From: GCA-2706205 sp964215955
Lineage (GTDB): Bacteria; Bdellovibrionota; Bacteriovoracia; Bacteriovoracales; Bacteriovoracaceae
Reading direction: 5' to 3'
Assembly: GCA_964215955.1 (NCBI GenBank)
Contig: CAXPDR010000019.1
Coordinates: forward strand, 1-64,000
DNA: 64,000 nt
Part shown: positions 9,001-16,907 of the stretch, piece after piece
Layout: each line of letters opens with the position of its first letter
How positions within the stretch are numbered: the first letter of the stretch is position 1
Translations under genes and position numbers: made by a program
The notes under the pieces: model-generated
What the model saw: the letters and a program-made list of their open reading frames with translations, nothing else
Databases searched by the model: none
What the model was told of the DNA's origin: nothing

Positions 9001-9198
9001 ATGACTGCATTAACTGATATATTTGGCTTTTTACCAATGATGTTTTCAACTGGGCTAGGAGCTGAAGTTCAAAAACCACTTGCTACAGTTGTTGTTGGAG
9101 GAATATTTACAGCAACTTTACTTACACTAATCGTAATTCCTAGTTTATACAGATTATTTATTAGGTTTATGCAACCAGAATTAAAGGAGAATTTATAA
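6064..9198 (+). CDS. czcA: CzcA-type heavy-metal RND efflux pump
   Basis: A 1044-residue inner-membrane RND transporter of standard length. It starts like other HME-RND pumps, with one N-terminal TM helix followed by DAVPDITNTQVQINT. The TM4 signature DFGIIVDGAVIVVEN begins near residue 401; the two acidic residues there are characteristic of the Co/Zn/Cd (CzcA) group rather than the Cu/Ag group. Later blocks include GSEFIPQLDEGDF and the C-terminal TM bundle. It would export divalent metal by proton antiport through a TolC-type channel. It begins 8 bases after the mini-adaptor and overlaps the next gene by one base (TAATG). The exact metal cannot be read from sequence alone. Confidence 0.93.
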   Translation: MINKIIQFSVNNRMYIFMGTLLLLVFGYRSFQTLSIDAVPDITNTQVQINTPVKGLVPEEIERMVTFPIEYSMNGIPGVETIRSISRFGISQVTVIFKEDVEILIARQLVSEKLQNLELPDGVVPEMGPISTGLGEIFHYSVAAKNPESDPDKRLLQLMKLRSLQDWFIKPRLLTVKGVTEVNTIGGYEKQFFIQPNIEKMTKFGLHFEDIENAIEKTNINVGGGYIQQTGEQLLVRGVGLLKNFSDIENVVIKRLSSYQVIKIGDIAKVKYDKQIRTGAATVNGEESIIGTAFMLLGENSRTVSDDVNNKLEQIKKDIPSWVKINVLYNRSNMVDATLGTVEHNLLMGAGLVILFLLMLVGNIRAAIITSIIIPISLLVTFILMKWQNVSGNLMSLGALDFGIIVDGAVIVVENCVHKLQKEGKRLGRELTRKEVKEYVTQAAIEIRSAAGFGELIVIIVFVPLFALTGVEGKMFGPMAQTFIMALCSALFLSFTLVPALAATFLSGKTRDKKPFLMDLAEKGFAPVLNIALKFKKVVLGIGATSILAGFVMFSQMGSEFIPQLDEGDFALQFIRPANINTENSVKLQMLSEKIVKEFPQVENVFARTGAAEVATDPMGVNISDSYVMLKPRDSWPKEDKIKSKKDLMKAVKERLELSVPGQVIMVSQPVELRFNELLEGTRADVSAKVFGEDLDKITTYSKEVAEIVGKIKSSGEAESESKGKSPMLQYTPKMEELAQLGVTARPVLDAINTAIGGKEIGHVYEGVRKYPIVTRLSEDERKDVFTISQLPVGISEGYTVPIEQVAKIDFVETFTAVSRENSQRRVAVLINPETRDVESFVNEAKSKVEENVKLPEGYYIEWGGSFKNLQSAKQRLAVLVPLAMLIIIGMLYAAFRNFAQVLLIFACAPMALIGGVVSLNIFGMPFSISAGVGFIALSGISILNGVVLVTYFNRLIKDGKTPDDVVKEGAMTRLRPVLMTALTDIFGFLPMMFSTGLGAEVQKPLATVVVGGIFTATLLTLIVIPSLYRLFIRFMQPELKENL

Positions 9199-9527
9199 TG
9201 AAACTATTTTTAATAATGATACTAGGAGTATTCTTTTTATCTTCATGTGCACATCATCATAAAGAGGTTGCGCATCATCACCATAAAAACTGTAAAAAAA
9301 ATTGTAATATGAAACATAGTTCAAAGGCGATGTTTAAAAATCATTGTGCGCAATCTGTCTCGGAAGGGGATTTACATGTACTTGGGAAAAAAGAGTTTTC
9401 ATTGTCTCACAGTGGTGAAACTTACTATTTTTCAACAGAAGAAAAAAAGAAAACATTTGTAAAGCATATTGAGGAAAATACAAAAAGGGCACAAAAAAAC
9501 TGGGGAGAAATTTCAAGAGATAGGTAG
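9198..9527 (+). CDS. His-rich lipoprotein with YHS-like domain
   Basis: A 109-residue lipoprotein (lipobox LSSC, Cys 17) whose mature N-terminus is very His-rich (AHHHKEVAHHHHKNC), followed by Cys pairs. The C-terminal half (CAQSVSEGD, then SHSGETYYFST and EKKKTFVKH) resembles a YHS/TRASH-type metal-binding domain. It is translationally coupled to the pump gene (TAATG), with the CDF gene three bases downstream. A periplasmic metal buffer or chaperone for the exporter is the likely role. Confidence 0.65.
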   Translation: MKLFLIMILGVFFLSSCAHHHKEVAHHHHKNCKKNCNMKHSSKAMFKNHCAQSVSEGDLHVLGKKEFSLSHSGETYYFSTEEKKKTFVKHIEENTKRAQKNWGEISRDR

Positions 9528-9529
9528 TA

Positions 9530-10446
9530 ATGGAGCATAGTCACTCTCATCACCATCACGGCAGCAAGAATATACTTGTTGCCTTTTTCCTAAACGCAGG
9601 GTTTGCGGTAATAGAGCTAATTGGTGGGTACTTAACAAATAGTGTTGCCATATACTCTGATGCCCTACATGACTTTGGTGATAGTCTAGCTTTACTTTTT
9701 TCTTATTTCGTTGAAAAACTTAGCCACAAAGATGCTGATGATAATTTCACATTTGGTTATCGACGTTTTTCAATTCTTTCAGCTTTAATTAATGGAGTTA
9801 TATTATTACTGGGAAGTGTTTTTGTAATTTATGAAGCCTCACAAAGAATAATGCTCCAGAAGAGGTTTCCGCAGAGGGAATGTTAGGGCTCGCCATTTTA
9901 GGAATTGCAGTTAATTCCTTTGCTGCCTATAGGCTCTTTAAAGATGATGGAATGAATACCAAAATGGTGATGTTCCATCTTTTGGAGGATATAATGGGAT
10001 GGATCGCTGTTTTAGTTGTTAGTGTCGTCTTATTGTTTGAACCTTGGTATGTACTGGACTCAATTCTTTCAATTTTGATTTCATTAATAATTCCAAGAGG
10101 CGTTTATAAAAACTTGATGAAAATTGGATTGATTTTTCTTCAAAAATTTCCAGATGAACTAGAGTTTGAACAACTGAAGAACGAAGTAATGGAATTAGAT
10201 CTTATTAAAGATATTCACGCTGTTAAGGGGTGGTCTATTGATGATTCAACCTACTATTTGCGCTTTCATGTTCTTGTACCAGAAGAAACAAAGATTGGGG
10301 CAGTTGACTCATTAAAGATTAAAACAAAAGAAATTTTGAAGAAGTATAATGTAACTTACTCAACAACTGAGTTTGAGTCGTCAAAGGGCTGCAGTGAAAC
10401 CCAAAAAGTAGATAAAGGGCTTAGAATTGAAAAAAACGATAATTGA
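9530..10446 (+). pseudogene. czcD: CzcD-type CDF transporter broken by a 1-base deletion
   Basis: The two overlapping frames 9530-9886 and 9880-10446 together match the intact 297-residue CDF gene at 24423 nearly codon for codon. At 9851-9854 this copy has ATGCTCC where the intact one has ATGGCTCC: loss of one G shifts the frame, so the first half ends in a short wrong tail and the second half lacks a start. The first half retains the His-rich N-terminus and the TM2 metal site HDFGD; the second retains HLLED of TM5. Unless corrected by slippage it makes no transporter; the downstream paralogue can supply the function. Sequencing error is a possible alternative. Confidence 0.85.
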
Positions 10447-11281
10447 AATTAAAAAGATGGACTGTCCATCAGAAATAAAAATGATTGAAGGAATATTAGA
10501 TAAACTCGATCTAAATATAAAAGTAGATTTTGATTTAGGGAATCGGACTGCTACTTTTTATCATGAAGTTAATACTAAAGTTATTTTAGAGGCTTTGGAT
10601 CAATTAGCATTGCCAGGAACCTTAGTAACCTCTGACGAAATTTCTAAAGATGATATTCCAGATATCGGCCCGAGTGTTGAAGCAAAAACATTAAAGTATT
10701 TGCTTGCTATAAACTTTACTATGTTTATAGCCGAAATCTTGCTTGGTGTTTATGCTGAGTCAACAGGCCTTATTGCTGATGGGTTAGATATGTTAGCAGA
10801 CTCTTTTGTTTACGCAATTAGTCTGTATGCTGTTGGCAAAAGTTTAATTGTAAAAAATAGAACCGCTTTTCTTAGTGGTGTTATGCAAATTTCACTTGGG
10901 CTTCTGTGCTTGTTAGAGGTTGGGCGCAAGTTTTATTTTGGAAGTGAACCTCTATCAAATTTTATGATAATCGTTTCAATTGTAGCACTAATCGCAAATG
11001 TATGGTGTCTTGTTCTTATCCATAAGCATAAAGACGGTGAAGTACATATGAAGGCCAGTTGGATATTTTCTGCGAACGATGTAATTGTGAATACCGGCGT
11101 AATTATATCTGGAATCCTAGTTCACTTTTTACAAAGTAATATTCCAGACCTAATTATAGGAGGTTTTGTATCCCTAATTGTCATTAAAGGGGGAATTACA
11201 ATTATTAGGTTATCTAAAACTCAACGGCAAGACCTAAACAAAGATAACTCTTGTTGTAATAGTAGTTGCAGTAGAGAATAA
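10427..11281 (+). CDS. HMA-like domain fused to CDF-type cation transporter, copy 1
   Basis: 284 residues. The N-terminal about 80 residues resemble an HMA/ferredoxin-like domain but carry CPSE where HMA chaperones have CxxC. The rest is a CDF transporter fold: TM2 site DMLAD in DGLDMLADSFVY, and NDVIVN in TM5 in place of the usual HxxxD. The C-terminus is a Cys cluster (CCNSSCS). It starts with TTG, overlapping the end of the broken czcD by 20 bases; the paralogue at 25796 starts with ATG at the same place. It is likely an inner-membrane divalent-cation exporter with a non-standard metal site. Confidence 0.8.
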   Translation: MKKTIIEIKKMDCPSEIKMIEGILDKLDLNIKVDFDLGNRTATFYHEVNTKVILEALDQLALPGTLVTSDEISKDDIPDIGPSVEAKTLKYLLAINFTMFIAEILLGVYAESTGLIADGLDMLADSFVYAISLYAVGKSLIVKNRTAFLSGVMQISLGLLCLLEVGRKFYFGSEPLSNFMIIVSIVALIANVWCLVLIHKHKDGEVHMKASWIFSANDVIVNTGVIISGILVHFLQSNIPDLIIGGFVSLIVIKGGITIIRLSKTQRQDLNKDNSCCNSSCSRE

Positions 11282-11294
11282 AGGAATATCTTTG

Positions 11295-11993
11295 ATGAAT
11301 AATGAAATTTACTTATACAATTTCTATGTTGTGATCATATCTGACTCACTCAACACTGAGTTGCACTCACATCTTGCTCATCAGATAACTTTTTCTGTAA
11401 ATGATGAACAGTTTCAAGTCGAGATTGATGACAAGATAATGGAAGATAAAGTGTTATTTATCCCCTCGGGCAAGCCTCATAGGTTCCTTGAAAGTAACTC
11501 CAAATATTTGTCAATCTTAATTGATAATGAGTCTTTATTTAAGATAGAAGAGGTGAAAAGGAATATCGAAAAACTTAATGTTTTTCCGAGGGATTTAAAG
11601 GATGTTAATTCTCTAATTGAGAATCTTGGAATTGATAACAACAAAAACATAGACTCTAGAATTGTCAAAGTAAAAGAAATGATTGAAAAAGCTGAATACT
11701 TGGAAAACATTAGATTAAATGAAATCTCCAAAGAAATCTCATTATCAGAAAGTAGGACACTTCATTTATTCAAAGAAGAAGTTGGAGTACCTTTTAGAAA
11801 GTATATTTTATGGAAAAAGTTAAAAAGAGCAATTACATTATTTGCGAATAGTAATGACAGGAAAATCACTGATATTGCTTTGGAGGCTGGATTTAGTGAT
11901 TCTGCACACTTATCTAAGATAATTAAGTCATCCTTTGGCCTTTCACCTACAGAAATTCTTAAAAATAGCCAGTTTATAAAAGATCATAAATAG
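11295..11993 (+). CDS. AraC-family transcriptional regulator
   Basis: A 232-residue protein with an N-terminal cupin-like sensor part (LHSHLAHQITFSV, then VLFIPSGKPHRF; several His that could bind metal) and a C-terminal AraC double helix-turn-helix (LNEISKEISLSESRTLHLFKE, split by a link to ITDIALEAGFSDSAHLSKI and SPTEIL). AAGGA at 11281-11285 favours ATG 11295 over TTG 11292. It follows cluster 1 by 13 bases, so it could regulate it or be its last gene. The ligand is unknown. Confidence 0.85.
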   Translation: MNNEIYLYNFYVVIISDSLNTELHSHLAHQITFSVNDEQFQVEIDDKIMEDKVLFIPSGKPHRFLESNSKYLSILIDNESLFKIEEVKRNIEKLNVFPRDLKDVNSLIENLGIDNNKNIDSRIVKVKEMIEKAEYLENIRLNEISKEISLSESRTLHLFKEEVGVPFRKYILWKKLKRAITLFANSNDRKITDIALEAGFSDSAHLSKIIKSSFGLSPTEILKNSQFIKDHK

Positions 11994-12035
11994 CCTTCAA
12001 TCTATACTGTAAATAGAATAACTAGCGAGGTTGAG

Positions 12036-12794
12036 ATGATGAATGAAACTAAAATTTTAGACTATAAAAACTCTGAAGTGGAAAAAGTTTTAAGAAGAAT
12101 TACAAGTGGACTTACCGAGCAGAAAGATATCATTAATGCTTGCTATCTGTTTGTTAGGGATGAAATTAAATTTGGCTATAATGAAAGTGATGATATATCA
12201 GCCTCAAAAGTTTTAAAAGATGGATTTGGACAATGTAATACAAAGTCTAATCTACTACTTGCCCTTTTGCGAGGTGCTGGTGTTGAGGCTCGATTTCATG
12301 GATTTACTATTGATAAAAGATTACAATATGGAGCAGTGACAGGAATATTTTATTGGTTAACTCCAAGAGAGATTTTTCACAGCTGGATTGAAATAAATTA
12401 TGATGGCAATTGGTTCAATCTTGAAGGATTTATACTTGATGAAGAATATTTAGGATCTTTAAAATCATATTTTAAGAGTAACCCTAAAACTCTTTGCGGT
12501 TATGGTGTTGCAAGTAATGATTTCCAGTCTCCTCAAGTCGACTGGAGTGGAAATAATAGTACTTACATCCAAAAAGAAGGTATTGTTAGAGATTTAGGTG
12601 TGTTTGACTCCCCAGATGAATTTTATGAAAAGTTTGGAACAAACCCTAAGGGTCTTAAAAAGATACTCTTTAAACTTCTTGTACGTCACATTATGAATAA
12701 TACAATATCTAAGTTAAGAAAGAAGAGGAGAAACTCGGATGGAGATTTGAGAACGCTTTGTAGTACTGAAGATATTAATTCAATCAAAATATAA
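12036..12794 (+). CDS. Transglutaminase-like cysteine protein
   Basis: 252 residues without a signal peptide. The core matches the transglutaminase/protease-like fold: GQCNTKS with the catalytic Cys at about residue 67, HSWIEI with the His, and then NLEGFILDEEY for the acidic residue. Such proteins cleave or crosslink peptides, and many bacterial members have no known substrate. RBS GAGG precedes the start. It lies between the AraC gene and the DUF3703 gene, all on the same strand, and is an unusual passenger in a metal cluster. Confidence 0.75.
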   Translation: MMNETKILDYKNSEVEKVLRRITSGLTEQKDIINACYLFVRDEIKFGYNESDDISASKVLKDGFGQCNTKSNLLLALLRGAGVEARFHGFTIDKRLQYGAVTGIFYWLTPREIFHSWIEINYDGNWFNLEGFILDEEYLGSLKSYFKSNPKTLCGYGVASNDFQSPQVDWSGNNSTYIQKEGIVRDLGVFDSPDEFYEKFGTNPKGLKKILFKLLVRHIMNNTISKLRKKRRNSDGDLRTLCSTEDINSIKI

Positions 12795-12812
12795 CAATCA
12801 TAACTAACTTGG

Positions 12813-13160
12813 ATGACTTGTATGAAGCCTCAATTGAAGAAAATATTTTATTATAAAATGAATAAAGCTATAGAACAGATGGATTTAAAAAAGTTTGATG
12901 AAGCTTTCTCAAGTCTCGAGGAAGCTCATGTTCTTGGACAAAAGTATGTAATTCCTCATACGTTAAGTCATCTATATATGTTAAAAATTGCTATTAAAAG
13001 AAGAGACTTCCCTGTAATCTTAGGACAGTTGTTTAGAATTCCGACTGGCTTTCTAGGCTCATTAGTCGGTATTTTGCCAACAGGAAATACTGGGGGAAGT
13101 AATATATCTCCATTTAAGAGGATGGAGATACCTGAGTACTTAAAAAAGTATTTATCGTAG
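12813..13160 (+). CDS. DUF3703-type protein
   Basis: 115 residues. The central and C-terminal motifs (FSSLEEAHVLGQKY, then PTGNTGGSNISPFKRM) are those of DUF3703, a small cytosolic family of unknown function that is repeatedly found inside metal/mercury resistance islands. ATG 12822 is an alternative start. It ends the AraC-transglutaminase-DUF3703 set, 18 bases after the previous gene; a hairpin follows. Confidence 0.8.
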   Translation: MTCMKPQLKKIFYYKMNKAIEQMDLKKFDEAFSSLEEAHVLGQKYVIPHTLSHLYMLKIAIKRRDFPVILGQLFRIPTGFLGSLVGILPTGNTGGSNISPFKRMEIPEYLKKYLS

Positions 13161-13184
13161 CTTTATATCTAATTTTTTGAAGCT

Positions 13185-13203
13185 TCAAAATTCGATATTT
13201 TGA
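13185..13203 (+). terminator. Possible terminator after DUF3703 gene
   Basis: TCAAAAT, five bases, ATTTTGA form a perfect but AT-only stem 25 bases past the stop. There is no T-tract after it on the plus strand, while TTTTTT precedes it. The stem is weak, so termination is uncertain. Confidence 0.3.
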
Positions 13204-13632
13204 GAAAAATCAAACTTATCTACTAAATGTTGTCTTAAAGAAATTTTCTATTTGTTAAATCAGAGAAGAAATAGACTTCAATCCAAAATACTGTTAAAAT
13301 GATGCTGCTACACAATCAGGTAGTGATTTTTTAAGAGGTGAAAAAGAAAGTGGTGGCTATTTTGGCTACACTTGGTATGACAGCTTTAATAAAAACAAAA
13401 AGTTGTAAGAGTACCGGCACCTCCACCAACTGCAATGCTGGACGAACACCCGCTAAGTATCTGAAAATCTGTTTGGAATTCTTGTGTTTTTCCCAAGGTT
13501 CGCCTAGCATTCGCGGTAAAAGCGTTGGTCGCGGATGAGAAGTCGAACTTTTAACATCAGAGTCTTAATTAATTGATATTGCTTCACTTTGATGCTTATG
13601 GGTCTTGAGTACTTGTATTTTGAGTAAAACCC
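13204..13632 (+). other. Gene-poor gap with one doubtful small ORF
   Basis: About 430 bases between the DUF3703 gene and the copper module. An open frame at 13338-13538 (GTG after AAGAGG; 66 residues) begins like a signal peptide (MKKKVVAILATLGMTALI) but then turns into a Cys/Ser-rich stretch with no recognisable family, and probably represents an eroded exported protein or chance. No RNA gene or repeat was seen. Confidence 0.35.
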
Positions 13633-13653
13633 ATATACCCTATGGGGGTATAT
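13633..13653. promoter_or_regulatory. CsoR-type copper operator before copZ
   Basis: ATATACCC (13633-13640) faces GGGGTATAT (13645-13653) across four bases, a dyad of the TACCC...GGGTA type bound by CsoR copper repressors. It ends directly at the GGAGG ribosome-binding site of copZ. A csoR-like gene is encoded 2.4 kb downstream in the same module. Confidence 0.75.
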
Positions 13654-13663
13654 GGAGGATTGT

Positions 13664-13882
13664 ATGAAAACATTAAGTATTGAAGTAGAAGGTATGAATT
13701 GTGGTGGCTGTGTAAGTAAAATTTCAAATCATTTTCAAAATATAGATGGTATCTCGGACACGAAAGTAAGCCTTGAGGGACAAACAGTTAAGATTATTGC
13801 AGATAATGATTTTTCAAATATGAAGGTTAGAAATGATCTAATTGAGCTTGGCTTTAGCGTTAAGAGTATCAAAAAGGCTTAA
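13664..13882 (+). CDS. copZ: CopZ-like copper chaperone (HMA domain)
   Basis: A 72-residue single heavy-metal-associated domain with the motif GMNCGGC (Cys 13 and Cys 16), the length and layout of CopZ. ATG at 13664 is chosen for its spacing from GGAGG at 13654; an upstream ATG at 13652 overlaps the operator. It delivers Cu(I) in the cytosol to the CopA ATPase encoded one base downstream. It is probably repressed by CsoR through the dyad just upstream. Confidence 0.9.
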   Translation: MKTLSIEVEGMNCGGCVSKISNHFQNIDGISDTKVSLEGQTVKIIADNDFSNMKVRNDLIELGFSVKSIKKA

Positions 13883-13883
13883 T

Positions 13884-16055
13884 ATGGAAACGATTTCTTT
13901 TAAAATTGAGGGCATGAGCTGTGCTAGTTGTGCCAGCACAATTGAGAAGGAAGTGGCTTCGCTAGAAGGTGTGAAAAGCTCAAGCGTAAATTTTGCAGTT
14001 GAAACTGGCCGATTTGAAGTTCAAGACCATAGCGTTAGAGATAAAGTTATTGATCAGATAGAATCCCTTGGTTACTCAGTAGCAAACGATGAAAAAATCA
14101 GTAATGATTCAGAAAAAGTTGATGAAAACTTTTATAAGTTTGTGATCTCGATTGTTTTGGCAATGATGATATTTGCTCTAGCCATGTGGCCATTAAAAGG
14201 TTGGCCATCTAAGGACATTAACTGGTATTTACAATTAATTTTATGTACTCCTGTTTGGGGATGGGTTGGATTAAAGTTTCAAAAATCACTTTTTAACTTT
14301 TTAAAGAGTGGCAAGTCTAATATGAACACTTTAATTGGGCTTGGAACTACAGCAGCTTTTCTTTATAGTCTCTTTATAACAATATTCAAAGACTTTTCAA
14401 TTCAAGCTGGACTTACTCAAAAGGTTTATTTTGAAGCCGTTGGGTTCATTATTTCATTTGTTTATTTGGGTCAATACTTTGAAGAGAAAGCGAAGAGAAA
14501 GACCACTGAGGCACTAAACTCTCTTTTTCAACTAAGCTCTAAGAATGCAACGATTATAGTTGATGGTGAATTAAAAGAAGTTAAAATAGAAGATGTAAAA
14601 GTAGGTGACTTAATTAGAGTTAAACCTGGGGAGAAGTTTCCTGTTGATGGAAAAATTATCAAAGGTGAATCTGCAATTGATGAGTCTATGATTTCAGGCG
14701 AGCCAATTCCAGTATCTAAACAAAGTGGAGATCAAGTTTTTACTGGAACAATTAATGGTGACAGCATTATTGAGTATAGGGCGACTAAAGTAGGTAATGA
14801 TACTTTTTTATCTCAAATTATAAACTTTGTAGAGCAAGCACAAAACTCAAAACCTAAAATTCAGAAATATGCCGATAAAATAAGCTCAATTTTTACTCCT
14901 GTAGTTATTGTAATTTCAATCGTTACATTTTTAGCTTGGTTCTTTGTTGGGCCTTCGCCTATTTGGGGAAATTCAGTTTCTAATTTCATAGCAGTCCTTG
15001 TAATTGCTTGTCCCTGTGCTTTAGGACTTGCAACGCCTACTGCTGTTGTCGTTGCCACAGGTCGCGCATCGCTAAAAGGCTTATTAATTGGCGGTGGAGA
15101 TATTATTGAAAAGGCTGTTGGTATTGATACGATTATTTTCGATAAAACTGGAACTATTACTGAAGGAAGGCCTTCTGTTATTGAAGTAAATATTAAAGAT
15201 CATGATGATTCTATATTAAAAGATGTTGCATCTATAGAACAATTCTCAGAACACCCTCTTTCAAAAGCAATTGTTAAATATGCTAAAGAAAAAGGCTTAG
15301 AATTAAATGAGCCAGATAGTTTTGAAATAGTTAAAGGTAAAGGCTTAAAAGCAGAAATAGATGGGAAGGATTATCTTATAGGAAATGAAAAACTGTTAAA
15401 TGAAAGCGGAGTAGTTCTTGATGAGTCCCTTGCTTTAAGTCAAATTGGAAGCTTCGTATTTGTTTCATTGAATGGTAATCATATTGGTTCAATCATAATA
15501 GGTGATAAAATTAAAGATTCTTCAAAAGAGACAATCAATCATCTAAAAAAGCGTGGAATTGAAACTTGGATGATTACAGGCGATAACGAAATCATAGCTG
15601 AATCTGTTTCTAAAGAGCTAGGTATAGACCATTTTATTGCTAACGCACTTCCTCTTGAAAAATCAACTCAATTAGAAAAACTTCAGGCTAGTGGGAAAGT
15701 TGTCGCAATGGTTGGAGATGGAGTTAATGATGCTCCAGCTTTAGCAAAGGCAAATCTATCCATGGCAATGGGAACTGGTACTGATGTGGCGATAAACGCT
15801 TCTGACGTGACAATTGTAAAAGGTGACCTATCAAAAGCTTTAGAGTTTATAGAATTATCCGAAGGGACAATGAAGATTATTAAACAAAATCTTTTTCTCT
15901 CCATGATTTACAATACGTTACTAATTCCAATTGCAGCAGGAGTTCTCGTTATCTTTGGTGGCCCAATGATGCCACCTGTTTTAGCAAGTGTAGCTATGGC
16001 CCTGAGTAGTATTTCTGTTGTTTCAAATAGCCTTAGAATTAAGAGTTTGATATGA
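13884..16055 (+). CDS. copA: Copper-exporting P1B-type ATPase CopA
   Basis: 723 residues, counted from ATG 13884 where the HMA domain begins. It contains one N-terminal HMA domain (GMSCASC, Cys 13 and 16), eight expected TM segments, the TGES-like actuator motif (SGEP), the Cu(I) site CPC at residues 376-378, the phosphorylation motif DKTGT at about residue 420, the SEHPL nucleotide-binding motif and GDGVNDAP near residue 611. It exports cytosolic Cu(I) or Ag(I) to the periplasm, where the CusBA system can take over. It lies in an operon with copZ upstream and csoR downstream. Confidence 0.95.
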   Translation: METISFKIEGMSCASCASTIEKEVASLEGVKSSSVNFAVETGRFEVQDHSVRDKVIDQIESLGYSVANDEKISNDSEKVDENFYKFVISIVLAMMIFALAMWPLKGWPSKDINWYLQLILCTPVWGWVGLKFQKSLFNFLKSGKSNMNTLIGLGTTAAFLYSLFITIFKDFSIQAGLTQKVYFEAVGFIISFVYLGQYFEEKAKRKTTEALNSLFQLSSKNATIIVDGELKEVKIEDVKVGDLIRVKPGEKFPVDGKIIKGESAIDESMISGEPIPVSKQSGDQVFTGTINGDSIIEYRATKVGNDTFLSQIINFVEQAQNSKPKIQKYADKISSIFTPVVIVISIVTFLAWFFVGPSPIWGNSVSNFIAVLVIACPCALGLATPTAVVVATGRASLKGLLIGGGDIIEKAVGIDTIIFDKTGTITEGRPSVIEVNIKDHDDSILKDVASIEQFSEHPLSKAIVKYAKEKGLELNEPDSFEIVKGKGLKAEIDGKDYLIGNEKLLNESGVVLDESLALSQIGSFVFVSLNGNHIGSIIIGDKIKDSSKETINHLKKRGIETWMITGDNEIIAESVSKELGIDHFIANALPLEKSTQLEKLQASGKVVAMVGDGVNDAPALAKANLSMAMGTGTDVAINASDVTIVKGDLSKALEFIELSEGTMKIIKQNLFLSMIYNTLLIPIAAGVLVIFGGPMMPPVLASVAMALSSISVVSNSLRIKSLI

Positions 16056-16089
16056 TTTTTGGCAATTTCACAGTTATAGGTTTTTAGAT

Positions 16090-16380
16090 ATGGCAAAAGA
16101 TATAAAGGGCGCAGACCACAAATCACACTTATCAAGAGTGAATAGAATTGAAGGTCAAGTTAGAGGCGTTAAAAATATGATTGAAGATGGGAAGTATTGT
16201 GTTGATATACTGACTCAAATAAAGGCGATCAGAAGTGCCTTAAAAGGGCTAGAACTTCAAATATTAGAAGGACATGCCAATCATTGCTTAATGAACGCAG
16301 TTAGCTCTGGTTCTAAAAAAGAAGCTAAAGAAAAGATTAACGAGGTTATGGAGCTAATTAAAAAGTCTTCAAAATCTTAG
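16090..16380 (+). CDS. csoR: CsoR-family copper-sensing repressor
   Basis: 96 residues of the CsoR/FrmR (DUF156) fold: SRVNRIEGQVRGVKNMIEDG followed by helix 2. The Cu(I)-binding triad is present as Cys 37, His 62 and Cys 66, which fits CsoR rather than the nickel (RcnR) or formaldehyde (FrmR) branches. It lies 34 bases after copA and should repress the copZ-copA-csoR module through the dyad at 13633-13653 until Cu(I) binds. Its stop overlaps by four bases the end of the convergent anti-sigma gene. Confidence 0.92.
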   Translation: MAKDIKGADHKSHLSRVNRIEGQVRGVKNMIEDGKYCVDILTQIKAIRSALKGLELQILEGHANHCLMNAVSSGSKKEAKEKINEVMELIKKSSKS

Positions 16381-16907
16381 TAATTGAATACTTCTTTTCT
16401 AACTAATCTGTTCAATTCAAAAATAACTAAGCCGCCAATAGTTGAACCAGCAAGCCAGTAAGTTGCGAATGTTAAGTATATCTCTGAGCCTAGTAAGAAA
16501 AAAGTCGAAAGAGCTACTATTGATATGGAAGTATAGTATAAGAATCTTGATTCTTTGATCTTCCCAATTTCACTAGATTTTAAAAGATAGGCTGCAAAAA
16601 GAGCGCCACTACCCATAAAAATAGAACCGCATATTGCCATACAAATATTTTCTCCAAACTTATGATGAAAATAGTGAAAAAGTTCAAAGTTATTAGTTAA
16701 GCTTAGGTTAAATTGTGGGCAAAATGTAAGAGTCAAGAAACCTATAAACGCTTGAATGGCGAGAAGCTTTGAAAATACAACTTTATGAGCTGGATTTAAG
16801 TCTGCTTGAACAAAGCTCAATATTCTATTACTTAATTCCTCTGGAGGATTAACTCCTTTGGAATTGATAAAGTCTTGAAAATCTTTTTTATCATTAGGAT
16901 CAATCAT
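16377..16907 (-). CDS. Membrane anti-sigma factor-like protein
   Basis: 176 residues: a soluble N-terminus of about 60 residues followed by about four hydrophobic segments (around FIGFLTLTFCP, AICGSIFMGSGALFAAYLL, SISIVALSTFFLL and STIGGLVIF). It overlaps the sigma gene by four bases (ATGA), the classic arrangement of an ECF sigma and its membrane anti-sigma. Multi-helix anti-sigmas of NrsF type respond to heavy metals in Caulobacter; this protein is shorter and only analogous. Cys and His near the second TM (FCPQF, HYFHHKF, ENICMAIC) could sense metal or redox state. Confidence 0.65.
   Translation of the reverse strand: MIDPNDKKDFQDFINSKGVNPPEELSNRILSFVQADLNPAHKVVFSKLLAIQAFIGFLTLTFCPQFNLSLTNNFELFHYFHHKFGENICMAICGSIFMGSGALFAAYLLKSSEIGKIKESRFLYYTSISIVALSTFFLLGSEIYLTFATYWLAGSTIGGLVIFELNRLVRKEVFNY

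Noticed and set aside
13338..13538. Signal-peptide-like small ORF before the copper operator
   Set aside because: Only its first 18 residues look plausible; the rest has no pattern and ends arbitrarily. Kept as a doubtful part of the gap, not as a gene.
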